The translations under genes and the position numbers were made by a program. From the NCBI RefSeq assembly GCF_000092225.1, contig NC_014158.1, forward strand, positions 3,410,001 through 3,474,000: a DNA stretch of 64,000 nt, given 5' to 3'. The notes beneath the pieces were generated by a model. That model had not been told where the DNA came from and made no database searches. It saw only the letters and a program-made list of their open reading frames with translations. Positions within the stretch are counted from its first letter, which is position 1. Each line of letters begins with the position of its first letter. Of this stretch, positions 18,185 to 26,510 are shown piece by piece. The stretch is from Tsukamurella paurometabola DSM 20162 (lineage in GTDB: Bacteria > Actinomycetota > Actinomycetes > Mycobacteriales > Mycobacteriaceae).

Positions 18185-18240
18185 GCGACAATCGCCGAAG
18201 CTTTGCGACACCAAACGGCTAAGTGTCGCAGCGGGCGACA
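18185..18240 (-). promoter_or_regulatory. Cluster of phased GCGACA half-sites upstream of the secreted protein gene
   Basis: GCGACA occurs at 18185-18190, 18205-18210 and 18235-18240, that is 20 and 30 bp apart, and its reverse complement TGTCGC at 18224-18229 forms a dyad TGTCGC-N5-GCGACA with the last copy. Spacing in multiples of ten puts the sites on one helix face, as for an oligomeric regulator. They lie 83-138 bp upstream of the ATG. Confidence 0.45.
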
Positions 18241-18305
18241 ACTTCGCAGTTCACGAGACATATACAGGTAAAGAAAGACTATTCTTGACGCCGAATTCCC
18301 CGGTA

Positions 18306-20105
18306 TCAGCGCTCCGGAAAGGAGGCCGGGATGAGCAGCCCGACGGGGCCCCCGGTCACACACGCGAAGAGCCCCGGTGACTCGGCGCGGGCCTGGAGTC
18401 CTCCACCCGCACCCGGCACCCGGACGTAGACGGTATGCGGTCCGCGCTGTACCGGCACCCGGACCGACGTCCCGGCCCGCTCCTGCTGCAGCACGAGCAC
18501 ACCGTCGGCCGAGGCGAGATAGTTGAGTTCGACCACCCACTCCCAATAAGCCAGCGGCCCTTCGTAGCGCAGCAGGGTCTGCGTACCGTCGACCCGGGTT
18601 CCGCAGCCCGGCAGATCCCCGACGGGGACCGACCGCACGCGGCTCACCCGGCCGGGCACGAATCGGCCCTGCTTATCGACGACGGTGGCCTCGGCCGACG
18701 ACGTCCCGAACCGCGGCTTCTCGGGCAGGGTGGCCAGGACGTGCGAGAGGGTGTTGTCGGGGTAGGCCAGGCGCGCGATCACCTCAGTGCTGATCTCCTG
18801 ATCGAGCACGGGTCGGTCCGCGTATACCCGCGCACCGTCGCGGAGTTGGGCGAGGTAGGAGCCGGTCGGATTGTCCGACCAGACCGTGGCGAACCGGACG
18901 GTCGCGACGCTCGCGCTGACTGCGAAGGCCAGCACCACTGCCACCCAGGCCCGCGGATCGATCCCGCGGCGCCGGCGGCGCGCGATGAGCACGAGAGCTC
19001 CGGCAAGCGTGAGCACCCACGCGAAGTCGGCGAAGTAGCGCAGCGACAGTGGGAGTAACGCGCTGGTGAACTCCGAGCTGCGCAGGAAGAACACCGGGGC
19101 CAGCGAGGCCACGAAGTAGGCGGCCGCGGCACCCCAGGCGGCCAGCCCGCGGGGCGCTCGTCGCCACGTGACCGCGAGGATCACCGCGATGGCGAGCAGC
19201 CCGATCACGGTGACCACGACGTTCGGCACGGCGACCGGAGGCCCCGGGTTCTCCCGTGTCCACGACCACGGCCCGCCGAGTGCCGCGGGGGCGAGCACCG
19301 ACTCGACCGACCGGTACAGCGCGTACGAAGTGAACGAGACGGTGTGCTCCCCCGGACGCGATGCGGTGAGCACCGACCAGAGCGTGAACCAGCCCACCAC
19401 GATCACACCGAACGCCAGCCACAACCACCGGCCGCGACGCAGCGCCGACCGCACGGGATGACCCCGCAGATACCGCGCGAGTATGACCGCGGCGACGGCG
19501 ACGAACGGGATCGCGATGGCCTTCTCGAAGAACAGCAGCGTGACCAGCAACGCCAGCACCGCCCACAGCCCCGACCGCCGGTTCCCGCGCAGATACCGCA
19601 CCGTCTCACCGACGACCACGGCCAGGCCGATCTGCAGGGGCAGCGCATTCAGTCCCGACGCCCACCACGCCATCGCGGGCAGCGTCAGCGGTGCCAGCAG
19701 GTAGAACACGAACGGCACCAATACCATCGGGCGGCGGCCGGCCACGATCACCAGTGCACGCAGCGTGGCGAGCGCGGCGACCAGCTGCAGGAGCAGCAGG
19801 GAGGCCGCCGCGGCCGGCCAACTCAGCGGGGCGAGCGTGGTGGTGACCGCGGCGGTGAACAACGCGGCCGGCATGAGATGCCCGTCGTAGTCGACGAACC
19901 ATGCCCCGGGGTCCAGCAAGGGCCGGCCCGACCGGCTCAAGAAGACGACGTCGTCCCAGTAGAAGTTCCCGCGAGCCAGCACGTAGCCGCGCACGGCGAG
20001 CTGGACGGCGACGAGCAGGGCCGCGCCGATCCACAGCAGCCGGTGGGACGGCGATGTCGGTAGGCGGAGGCGACGGGACACGGTCCCCGATCGTATGCGG
20101 CGCAC
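18306..20105 (-). CDS. Polytopic membrane protein, GT-C glycosyltransferase-like, function unknown
   Basis: 599 residues with about ten to eleven hydrophobic helices in the first 420 residues and a soluble, presumably extracytoplasmic C-terminal domain of about 180 residues. The first loop has YWDDVVFLSRSG, like the acidic Asp motif in the first external loop of polyprenyl-phosphate-sugar dependent GT-C transferases. That is the only functional hint. Start is GTG 20105 or GTG 20081 (GGGG upstream); the gene diverges from chorismate mutase 19 bp away. A cell-envelope glycosyl or acyl transfer role is plausible, not shown. Confidence 0.7.
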   Translation of the reverse strand: MRRIRSGTVSRRLRLPTSPSHRLLWIGAALLVAVQLAVRGYVLARGNFYWDDVVFLSRSGRPLLDPGAWFVDYDGHLMPAALFTAAVTTTLAPLSWPAAAASLLLLQLVAALATLRALVIVAGRRPMVLVPFVFYLLAPLTLPAMAWWASGLNALPLQIGLAVVVGETVRYLRGNRRSGLWAVLALLVTLLFFEKAIAIPFVAVAAVILARYLRGHPVRSALRRGRWLWLAFGVIVVGWFTLWSVLTASRPGEHTVSFTSYALYRSVESVLAPAALGGPWSWTRENPGPPVAVPNVVVTVIGLLAIAVILAVTWRRAPRGLAAWGAAAAYFVASLAPVFFLRSSEFTSALLPLSLRYFADFAWVLTLAGALVLIARRRRRGIDPRAWVAVVLAFAVSASVATVRFATVWSDNPTGSYLAQLRDGARVYADRPVLDQEISTEVIARLAYPDNTLSHVLATLPEKPRFGTSSAEATVVDKQGRFVPGRVSRVRSVPVGDLPGCGTRVDGTQTLLRYEGPLAYWEWVVELNYLASADGVLVLQQERAGTSVRVPVQRGPHTVYVRVPGAGGGLQARAESPGLFACVTGGPVGLLIPASFPER

Positions 20106-20124
20106 CTGTGGAAAACTTCAACCC

Positions 20125-20409
20125 ATGAGCACACCTGACAGCACCGGCGGCGGCACGCCGCTGGCCGAGGAGGAGATCGCGGCGCTGCGCGAGGAGATCG
20201 ATCGTCTCGACGCCGAGATCCTCGCCGCGATCAAGCGCCGCACCGAGGTCTCCCGGATCATCGGCCGCACCCGCATGGCGTCGGGCGGTCCGCGACTGGT
20301 GCACTCGCGCGAGATGAAGGTTCTGGACCGCTTCTCCGAACTCGGCCGCGAGGGGCACACCCTGGCGATGCTGCTGCTGCGCCTCGGGCGCGGGCCACTC
20401 GGCCGCTAG
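20125..20409 (+). CDS. Chorismate mutase, AroQ-delta type (Rv0948c-like)
   Basis: 94-residue all-helical AroQ enzyme converting chorismate to prephenate for Phe/Tyr synthesis. REEIDRLDAEILAAIKRRTEVSRIIG and MASGGPRLVHSREMKV match the intracellular Mtb enzyme almost word for word. In Mtb this enzyme is weak alone and is activated by complex formation with DAHP synthase; the conserved C-terminal LLRLGRGPLG contributes to that. ATG 20125; an upstream in-frame start at 20095 adds an unrelated extension. Located between the membrane protein gene (divergent) and stf0. Confidence 0.93.
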   Translation: MSTPDSTGGGTPLAEEEIAALREEIDRLDAEILAAIKRRTEVSRIIGRTRMASGGPRLVHSREMKVLDRFSELGREGHTLAMLLLRLGRGPLGR

Positions 20410-20470
20410 CGTCCAGCACACCCCGCGGATGACGTCAAGGCCCCGGCGCACAGTGAGGTAAAACCCCAGG

Positions 20471-20498
20471 TTGCGGCCGGTTTCTTCGCCGCTACACT
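20471..20498 (+). promoter_or_regulatory. Leaderless promoter of the stf0-cysD-cysNC operon
   Basis: -35 TTGCGG (20471-20476), 16-nt spacer, -10 TACACT (20493-20498), then 7 nt to ATG 20506. The predicted transcription start falls at or next to the A of the ATG. No Shine-Dalgarno is present. Confidence 0.6.
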
Positions 20499-20505
20499 GG
20501 CCCGC

Positions 20506-21303
20506 ATGTCGCAGCCTCCGAGCTACCTCGTGTGCGCCAGTCAGCGCAGCGGTAGCACTCTGCTCGTGGAATCCCTCGCCGCCACCGGGGTGGCCGGGAA
20601 TCCGCAGGAGTTCTTCCAATACTTCCCCTCGTCGTCGCTCTCGCCGCAGCCGCGGGAATGGTTCGCGGGCGTCGACGATCCCGATCTGCTCGCCCTCCTC
20701 GACCCGACCGAAGCGGGCACCGTCGATACGCGGACCCAGGAGCAGTGGCGGGCCGATGTCCTCACCTCCGGCCGCACCTCGAACGGGGTATGGGGCGGCA
20801 AACTGATGTGGAATCAGACGCCGATCCTGATCTCCCGCACCCGGGTGGCCTCGGGGTCACTGCGCACCGCCGTGCGCTCTCTGTTCGACGGGGCCGACCC
20901 CGTCTACGTGCACGTCTTCCGGCCCGACGTGGTGCCCCAGGCGGTGTCGATGTGGCGCGCGGTACAGACACGTACCTGGCGCGACGATCCCGACCACGAC
21001 CGTGAACGCGATGAACGGGCGGTGTACCGCGCCGAGGGCATCGCGCACCTGGCCGGGATTCTGCTGGAGCAGGAACGCGCGTGGCGCGCCTGGTTCGCCG
21101 CGGAAGCGATCGAGCCGCTCGAGATCGACTTCACCGAGCTCATCGCGGATCCGCGCACGAGCACGGCGCGAGTCCTGGAGGCCCTCGGCCAGGACCCCGC
21201 GCTCGCACCCCCACCGCCACTGAAACCGCAGTCCAATGAACGCTCCAAGGAATGGGCGCAGCGGTACCGCGCCGATGCCGCACAGAATGGATACCCCGCA
21301 TGA
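20506..21303 (+). CDS. stf0: Trehalose 2-sulfotransferase Stf0
   Basis: 265-residue PAPS-dependent sulfotransferase. The 5'-phosphosulfate loop SQRSGSTLL is at residues 12-20, with the Stf0-type continuation [15 protein letters not shown] and WGGKLMWNQ. In Mtb Stf0 forms trehalose-2-sulfate, the first committed step to sulfolipid-1. The stop codon overlaps the cysD ATG (ATGA), so sulfotransferase and PAPS supply are translated as one operon. No papA or pks genes for sulfolipid assembly are nearby, so the final product here is unknown. Confidence 0.9.
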   Translation: MSQPPSYLVCASQRSGSTLLVESLAATGVAGNPQEFFQYFPSSSLSPQPREWFAGVDDPDLLALLDPTEAGTVDTRTQEQWRADVLTSGRTSNGVWGGKLMWNQTPILISRTRVASGSLRTAVRSLFDGADPVYVHVFRPDVVPQAVSMWRAVQTRTWRDDPDHDRERDERAVYRAEGIAHLAGILLEQERAWRAWFAAEAIEPLEIDFTELIADPRTSTARVLEALGQDPALAPPPPLKPQSNERSKEWAQRYRADAAQNGYPA

Positions 21304-22226
21304 GCAGCCTGACAGCAGTGGACGAACTGCGCGTACTCGAATCCGAGGCGGTGCACATCATCCGGGAAGTCGCCGCCGAGCTGGAACGCCCGGTGCTGCT
21401 GTTCTCCGGCGGTAAGGACTCGATCGTGCTGCTTCGGTTGGCGGAGAAGGCGTTCCGGCCTTCGCCCCTGCCCTTCCCGATCCTGCACGTGGACACCGGC
21501 CACAACTTCGACGAAGTGATCGAGTTCCGGGACCGCCGTGTGGCGCCGACACCGGAGAATCCGGACGGCATCGAGCTGATCGTCGCCTCGGTGCAGGAAT
21601 CCATCGATACCGGCCGCGTCGCCGAGTCCACCGAAGCGTCCGGTTCGCGGAACCGGCTGCAGACCCGCACGCTGCTCGATGCCCTGGAGGCCGGGAACTT
21701 CGATGCAGCTTTCGGTGGCGCCCGGCGCGACGAGGAGCGCGCCCGCGCCAAGGAGCGGGTGTTCAGTTTCCGCAACGAGTTCGGCCAGTGGGACCCGCGG
21801 GCGCAGCGCCCCGAGCCCTGGTCGCTGTACAACGGCCGCATCCGGCGCGGGGAGTCGGTCCGGGTGTTCCCCCTGTCGAACTGGACCGAGCTCGACATCT
21901 GGCGGTACATCGAGCTCGAGGGCCTCGAACTGCCGTCGATCTACTACGCGAGCGAGCGGGAGGTCTTCGAACGCGACGGCATCCTGCTCGCGGTCTCGGA
22001 GTTCACGCAGCCGCGCGACGGCGAGACCGCGTCCACCGAATGGGTGCGCTATCGCACCGTCGGTGACCTGACGATCACCGGCGCGGTCCGCAGCCGCGCC
22101 ACCGATATCGGAGCGGTGATCGAAGAGATCTCCGCCGCCACCGTCTCCGAGCGGGGCGAGACCCGCGCCGACGACCGCACGTCCGCGGCCGCCATGGAGG
22201 ACCGCAAGAAAGAGGGCTACTTCTGA
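21300..22226 (+). CDS. cysD: Sulfate adenylyltransferase subunit 2
   Basis: 308-residue PP-loop ATP pyrophosphatase subunit that forms APS from sulfate and ATP together with the CysN GTPase. The PP-loop SGGKDS is at residues 36-41; [32 protein letters not shown] and [13 protein letters not shown] are family-typical. It overlaps stf0 by 4 bp and cysNC by 1 bp (TGATG). ATG 21300 is preferred to an in-frame start at 21252 that lies inside stf0. Confidence 0.95.
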   Translation: MSSLTAVDELRVLESEAVHIIREVAAELERPVLLFSGGKDSIVLLRLAEKAFRPSPLPFPILHVDTGHNFDEVIEFRDRRVAPTPENPDGIELIVASVQESIDTGRVAESTEASGSRNRLQTRTLLDALEAGNFDAAFGGARRDEERARAKERVFSFRNEFGQWDPRAQRPEPWSLYNGRIRRGESVRVFPLSNWTELDIWRYIELEGLELPSIYYASEREVFERDGILLAVSEFTQPRDGETASTEWVRYRTVGDLTITGAVRSRATDIGAVIEEISAATVSERGETRADDRTSAAAMEDRKKEGYF

Positions 22227-24118
22227 TGACGGAGCTCCTGGCACCCACCACCGCAACGCGGCAGCTGCTGCGGCTCGCTACGGCGGGCTCGGTCGACGAC
22301 GGTAAGTCGACGCTGATCGGTCGGCTGCTGCACGATACGGGCAGCCTGCCCACCGATCATCTCGAAGCGGTGACCGACGGCGACGAGGTGGACCTGGCGG
22401 CGCTGTCCGACGGGTTGCGGGCCGAACGCGAGCAGGGCATCACGATCGATGTGGCGTACCGCTTCTTCTCCACCGACACCCGCAGCTACGTGCTCGCCGA
22501 TACCCCGGGGCACGAGCGGTACACCCGCAACATGTTCACCGGCGCATCGAACGCGCACGTGGCGATCCTGCTGGTCGATGCACGCAAGGGAGTGCTGCGC
22601 CAGACCCGCCGACACGCGCGGATCGCGACCCTGCTCGGCGTGCCGCACGTGATCGCCGCGGTGAACAAGATCGACCTGGTGGATTACTCGGCCGACCGGT
22701 TCGCCGAGGTCGAGGCGGAGCTGGCCGAGCTCGGCACGCAGCTCGGCCTGCCCGAGATCCCGGCGATCCCGTTGGCCGCCAAGCTCGGCGACAATGTGGT
22801 GCACCGGTCCGAGCGCACTCCCTGGTACACCGGGCCGACGCTGTTGGAGTATCTGGAGGGCGTGCAACTGCGCGCACCCTCGGCGCAGCCGCAGGAACTC
22901 CGGCTGCCGGTGCAGTGGGTCTCGCGTCCCACCGCCGACCGTCGTCGCCGGTACACCGGCCGGATCGCGGCGGGCACGCTCGCGGTGGGCGATGCGGTGC
23001 TGGCGCTGCCTTCGGGCAGCCGCAGCACGGTGACCGCGCTGGACACTCTGGACGACGACCGCGCGGTCGCGGTCGCGCCGCTGTCGGTGTCGGTGGAACT
23101 GGCCGACGACATCGACGTGGGCCGCGGCGATGTGCTCGTCTCCGGTGCCGCCGATGCGCATCTTCCGGTCGCGGCGCGGGAGCTGGAGGCCACCGTGTGC
23201 TGGCTGGCGGAGAAGCCGCTGCGCGCCGGTGACCGGGTGGCGCTCAAGCACGCGACGTCGACGGTCCGCGCGACCATCCAGTCGCTCGAGCGCCGCCTGG
23301 ACCCGGAGACGCTGATCGAACAGGTGGGGCCGAGCGAGCTCGCGCTCAACGACATCGGCACGATCACCCTGCGCACCAGCTCGGTCGTGGTCGCGGACCC
23401 GTATGCGCAGAACCGGGATACCGGCGCGTTCATCCTGATCGATGAGGCGAGCAACGACACGGTCGGTGCGGGCACCATCGCCGAGGCCCGGGAGGTGGTG
23501 CCCGGGCAGGCGACCCGCAACGACATCCGGTGGCATCCGAGTTCACTGGGCCGCGCGGAACGGTGGGCCAAGACGGGGCAGCGCGGCGCGACGGTGTGGT
23601 TCACCGGGCTGCCGGCATCGGGGAAGTCGACGGTGGCGGTGGCGCTGGAGCGGGCGCTGGTCTCGCAGGGGCGGGTGGCCTACCTCATCGACGGCGACAA
23701 CATCCGGCACGGGATCTCCGACGATCTGGGGTTCTCGCCCGGCGACCGTGCGGAGAACATCCGCCGTGTGGGACATCTGACGCGCCTGTTCGCCGATGCG
23801 GGAGTGATCGCTATCGCCTCACTGGTCTCCCCGCTGCGTTCGGACCGGGAGATCGCCCGCGAACTGAACGTGGCCGCCGACATCGACTTCGTGGAGGTCC
23901 ACGTGTCCACGCCGGTGTCGGAGTGCCGCAAGCGCGACCCGAAGGGGCTGTACGCCCGGGCCGACCGCGGCGAGCTGCGCGGCCTGACCGGGGTGGACGG
24001 CCCGTACGAGAAGCCGGACCATTCCGACCTCAAGTTCGACACCACCGGCGCCGACACCGACGAGCTCGCCCAGCGGGTGATCGCGCTACTGGTGGAACGC
24101 GGAATACTGGACGCGTGA
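22226..24118 (+). CDS. cysNC: Bifunctional sulfate adenylyltransferase subunit 1 / APS kinase
   Basis: 630-residue fusion. The N-terminal GTPase (CysN) has P-loop GSVDDGKSTLIGR, DTPGHERYTRN and NKIDLVDY, then EF-Tu-like barrels. The C-terminal APS kinase (CysC) starts near residue 445 with P-loop GLPASGKST near 461-469, DGDNIRHG and the substrate stretch LKFDTTGAD. With CysD it converts sulfate to APS and then PAPS, the donor for Stf0. Its TGA overlaps a GTG (24115) that begins the interrupted FGE frame. Confidence 0.95.
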   Translation: MTELLAPTTATRQLLRLATAGSVDDGKSTLIGRLLHDTGSLPTDHLEAVTDGDEVDLAALSDGLRAEREQGITIDVAYRFFSTDTRSYVLADTPGHERYTRNMFTGASNAHVAILLVDARKGVLRQTRRHARIATLLGVPHVIAAVNKIDLVDYSADRFAEVEAELAELGTQLGLPEIPAIPLAAKLGDNVVHRSERTPWYTGPTLLEYLEGVQLRAPSAQPQELRLPVQWVSRPTADRRRRYTGRIAAGTLAVGDAVLALPSGSRSTVTALDTLDDDRAVAVAPLSVSVELADDIDVGRGDVLVSGAADAHLPVAARELEATVCWLAEKPLRAGDRVALKHATSTVRATIQSLERRLDPETLIEQVGPSELALNDIGTITLRTSSVVVADPYAQNRDTGAFILIDEASNDTVGAGTIAEAREVVPGQATRNDIRWHPSSLGRAERWAKTGQRGATVWFTGLPASGKSTVAVALERALVSQGRVAYLIDGDNIRHGISDDLGFSPGDRAENIRRVGHLTRLFADAGVIAIASLVSPLRSDREIARELNVAADIDFVEVHVSTPVSECRKRDPKGLYARADRGELRGLTGVDGPYEKPDHSDLKFDTTGADTDELAQRVIALLVERGILDA

Positions 24119-24225
24119 GCTGCTGCACGCCCGACGGTCCGGACCTGCCCGAACGCGGCGGGTCCGGGTGGCGCGGCGGCGTGCACCCGGTTCCTTAAGC
24201 CCGGATCCCGGCTGGAACGTATCTG
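24115..24225 (+). other. N-terminal FGE coding segment cut off by an in-frame TAA (24196-24198)
   Basis: GTG 24115 overlaps the cysNC stop and reads VSCCTPDGPDLPERGG...HPVP, then TAA, then in the same frame ARIPAGTYL directly into the ATG of the FGE gene. RIPAGTYLMGD matches the conserved first strand of FGE (RLPGGEFAMGD in the Streptomyces enzyme, from memory). So coding resemblance resumes after the stop in the same phase, with no usable start codon between TAA and ATG 24226. Nonsense mutation, sequencing error and true restart are the options. Confidence 0.65.
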
Positions 24226-25005
24226 ATGGGTGATGCGCTCGGCGATGGCTACCGCGCCGACGGCGAGCAGCCCGTGCACCCGGTCTCGTTGCCGGACTTC
24301 GAGATCGATGCGACCACCGTGACGGTGGCCGCATTCGCCGCGTTCGCCACTGCCACCGGCTACATCACCGACGCCGAGCGCTTCGGTGCCTCGGCGGTCT
24401 TCCAGGCCAGCGCCTCAGCGCCGGGCACCCCGGTCGATGGAACTCCGTGGTGGCGAACGGTGCCGGGCGCGGATTTCCGCACTCCGGGTGGGCCGGGCAG
24501 CGTCGCGCTGGACGAGCATCCGGTGGTGCACGTCTCGTACACCGATGCGCTGGCGTATTGCGGGTGGGCGGGTCGTGCCCTGCCGACCGAGGCGCAGTGG
24601 GAGTACGCGGCGCGCGGGGGTCTCGAGAGTGCGCGCTATCCCTGGGGGAACGAGCATCCCGCACCGGGAGAGCGCTGCCACATCTTCACCGGATCGTTCC
24701 CGGATGCGCCGACCGGACCGGTGGGGACGATTCCCGCCCAGTCCTTCGCGCCCAACGGCTACGGCGTGTACCAGGCGGTGGGAAACGTGTGGGAGTGGTG
24801 TTCGGACCGCTATTCCGCTCGCTACTACCGGGTTTCCCCCACAGACTCCCCCGGCGGACCGGATCGGGGCACTGCCCGGGTGCTCCGCGGTGGCAGCCAC
24901 CTGTGCCATGACTCGTATTGCTACCGCTACCGCGTGGCGGCCCGCAGCCGCAACACCCCGTCGTCCTCGGCGAGCAACATCGGTTTCCGCACCGTCAGTG
25001 GTTGA
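24226..25005 (+). CDS. Formylglycine-generating enzyme (sulfatase-activating), N-terminally shortened
   Basis: 259 residues from the first ATG after the in-frame TAA. FGE oxidises the Cys of CxPxR in sulfatases to formylglycine. The catalytic Cys pair is present in GGSHLCHDSYCYRYRVAAR (C-x4-C); Tyr replaces the usual Asn after the second Cys. Other family motifs: YITDAERFGASAVF, PVVHVSYTDALAYCGWAGRALPTEAQWEYAARGG, GNVWEWCSD. Starting at ATG loses the RIPAGTYL strand, and no good ribosome site precedes it, so activity may be reduced. The neighbouring convergent sulfatase, overlapping by 11 bp, is the obvious client. Confidence 0.85.
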   Translation: MGDALGDGYRADGEQPVHPVSLPDFEIDATTVTVAAFAAFATATGYITDAERFGASAVFQASASAPGTPVDGTPWWRTVPGADFRTPGGPGSVALDEHPVVHVSYTDALAYCGWAGRALPTEAQWEYAARGGLESARYPWGNEHPAPGERCHIFTGSFPDAPTGPVGTIPAQSFAPNGYGVYQAVGNVWEWCSDRYSARYYRVSPTDSPGGPDRGTARVLRGGSHLCHDSYCYRYRVAARSRNTPSSSASNIGFRTVSG

Positions 25006-26443
25006 CCGCCCGGACTCGGTCACCCGCTTCATCGCGGACCTGCTCGGCCCGTTCGCGGGCGGTGAGTTCACGACGGGCGCCCTGCGGACGGCGCGAGGGC
25101 AGCGGCACCGCGTCGGCGTCCGGCTTCGCGCGGCCTGCGAAGAACTCGGCCATGAAGCGTTCGGCGATCGCCGTGCCCTCGGCTTCGGTCGGGAGCACGT
25201 CACCGGTCTCCGCGCGCCAGCGGGCGAGCACTGCCCCGAGCCTGCGCGCCACCCACTGATACGCCGGCTCATCGATCACGTTGTGCCGCTCGTACGGATC
25301 GACGACGAGGTCGTAGAGCTCACGCCGGGGACGCGGAGCGGCGACCTCGTAGGGGTCGAGTGAGCCGGCAGAGGAACTATCGGCGATATCGAGCGGCAAC
25401 AGCAGCGCGGGCCGGTCGGCGTAGTTCTCGATGTAGCTGAACTGCTTGGTGCGCACGGCGCGGATCGGATCGTAGGCGTCGTGATAGGTCTTCTGCGTGA
25501 ACAGCCCGGCGCGCACCGTGTCTCCCGCCGGTTCGGTCAGTTCCGCGGCGTGCGTCTCGCCGTCGAGATCGTCCGGGAGGGGCACGCCGAGCAGGTCCAG
25601 CACCGTCGGGGTGAGATCGACGCCGGAGAACAGGTCGTCGTAGACGCGGGGGCGCAGGTCACGACCGCGGGGCGGGCGCACGATGAGGGCCACACCGGTG
25701 CCCTCGGCGTAGAGCGTGGACTTGGCACGGGGGAAGGCCAGCCCGTGGTCGGTGATGAAGACGATCCACGTGTTCTCGGCCAGCCCCAGCTCGTCGACGG
25801 TGTCGAGCAACCGTCCCACCGCCGCATCCGCCTCGGTGATGCTGCCGTGCAGGCCGGCCAGGTCTTCGCGGACCTGTGGGGTGTCCGGGAGGAAGCCGGG
25901 CACACCGATCGCCTCGGGGTCCGCGGGTTCGTACTGATCGGCCGGGTAGGGGCGGTGGGTCTCGAAGAATCCGGCGGTCAGGAAGAACGGCTCGTCGCGC
26001 GCGGCGGCATCGGTCAGCCACTGCTGAGACTGGGCGACCACGTAGCCGCACAGCGAATCAGAGACGTCGGCGGTGTCGAAACCCAAACGGGAGGGGTCGG
26101 CGCTCTCGTGCTGCATGCCGAACAGCGCGGTGCGATAGCCCGCGGCGCCGAGCAGCGCCGGCAACGTCTGCACGCCCGCCCGGTATTCGAAACCGTGGTG
26201 GGCGAGCCCGACGAGACCGTTGCGGTGAGGGTGCAGACCGGTGAACAGCGAGCCGCGCGCGGGCGAGCACAGGGGCGCGGTGGCGTGCGCATCGGTGAAT
26301 CGGATGCCCTCGGCGGCGAGGCGGTCGAGGTGCGGGCTGACCACGCCCTCCGCGCCGTAACAGGTGAGGTGGCGTCCCAGGTCGTGCCAGTGCACGAGGA
26401 TCACGTTCTCCCGCGTGCCGGTGCTCTCCTGTAGGTGTGCCAC
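24995..26443 (-). CDS. Cys-type (type I) sulfatase
   Basis: 482-residue alkaline-phosphatase-superfamily sulfatase. The formylglycine motif CSPARGS starts at Cys59; further metal and active-site elements are DAHATAPL, TGLHPHRNG, WIVFITDHGLAFPRAKSTLY and the C-terminal ELYDLVVDPYE. No signal peptide is visible, so it is probably cytosolic. Its activity needs FGE, encoded tail-to-tail next to it. Beside stf0 and the PAPS genes, a role in removing sulfate from the same or a related metabolite is attractive but unproven; sulfate scavenging is the alternative. GTG start at 26443. Confidence 0.9.
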   Translation of the reverse strand: MAHLQESTGTRENVILVHWHDLGRHLTCYGAEGVVSPHLDRLAAEGIRFTDAHATAPLCSPARGSLFTGLHPHRNGLVGLAHHGFEYRAGVQTLPALLGAAGYRTALFGMQHESADPSRLGFDTADVSDSLCGYVVAQSQQWLTDAAARDEPFFLTAGFFETHRPYPADQYEPADPEAIGVPGFLPDTPQVREDLAGLHGSITEADAAVGRLLDTVDELGLAENTWIVFITDHGLAFPRAKSTLYAEGTGVALIVRPPRGRDLRPRVYDDLFSGVDLTPTVLDLLGVPLPDDLDGETHAAELTEPAGDTVRAGLFTQKTYHDAYDPIRAVRTKQFSYIENYADRPALLLPLDIADSSSAGSLDPYEVAAPRPRRELYDLVVDPYERHNVIDEPAYQWVARRLGAVLARWRAETGDVLPTEAEGTAIAERFMAEFFAGRAKPDADAVPLPSRRPQGARRELTARERAEQVRDEAGDRVRAVNH

Positions 26444-26510
26444 CCTACGACGCTGTCACACAGACCTGTGATCCGGCGAGATTTGCGCTCACAGTGAACC
26501 GAGAACCCAC

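Noticed and set aside
18103-18546. Longer N-terminus for the secreted protein (start near 18546)
   Set aside because: The extension is Arg-rich, lacks start signals and would bury the signal peptide; it spans the phased repeat region instead.
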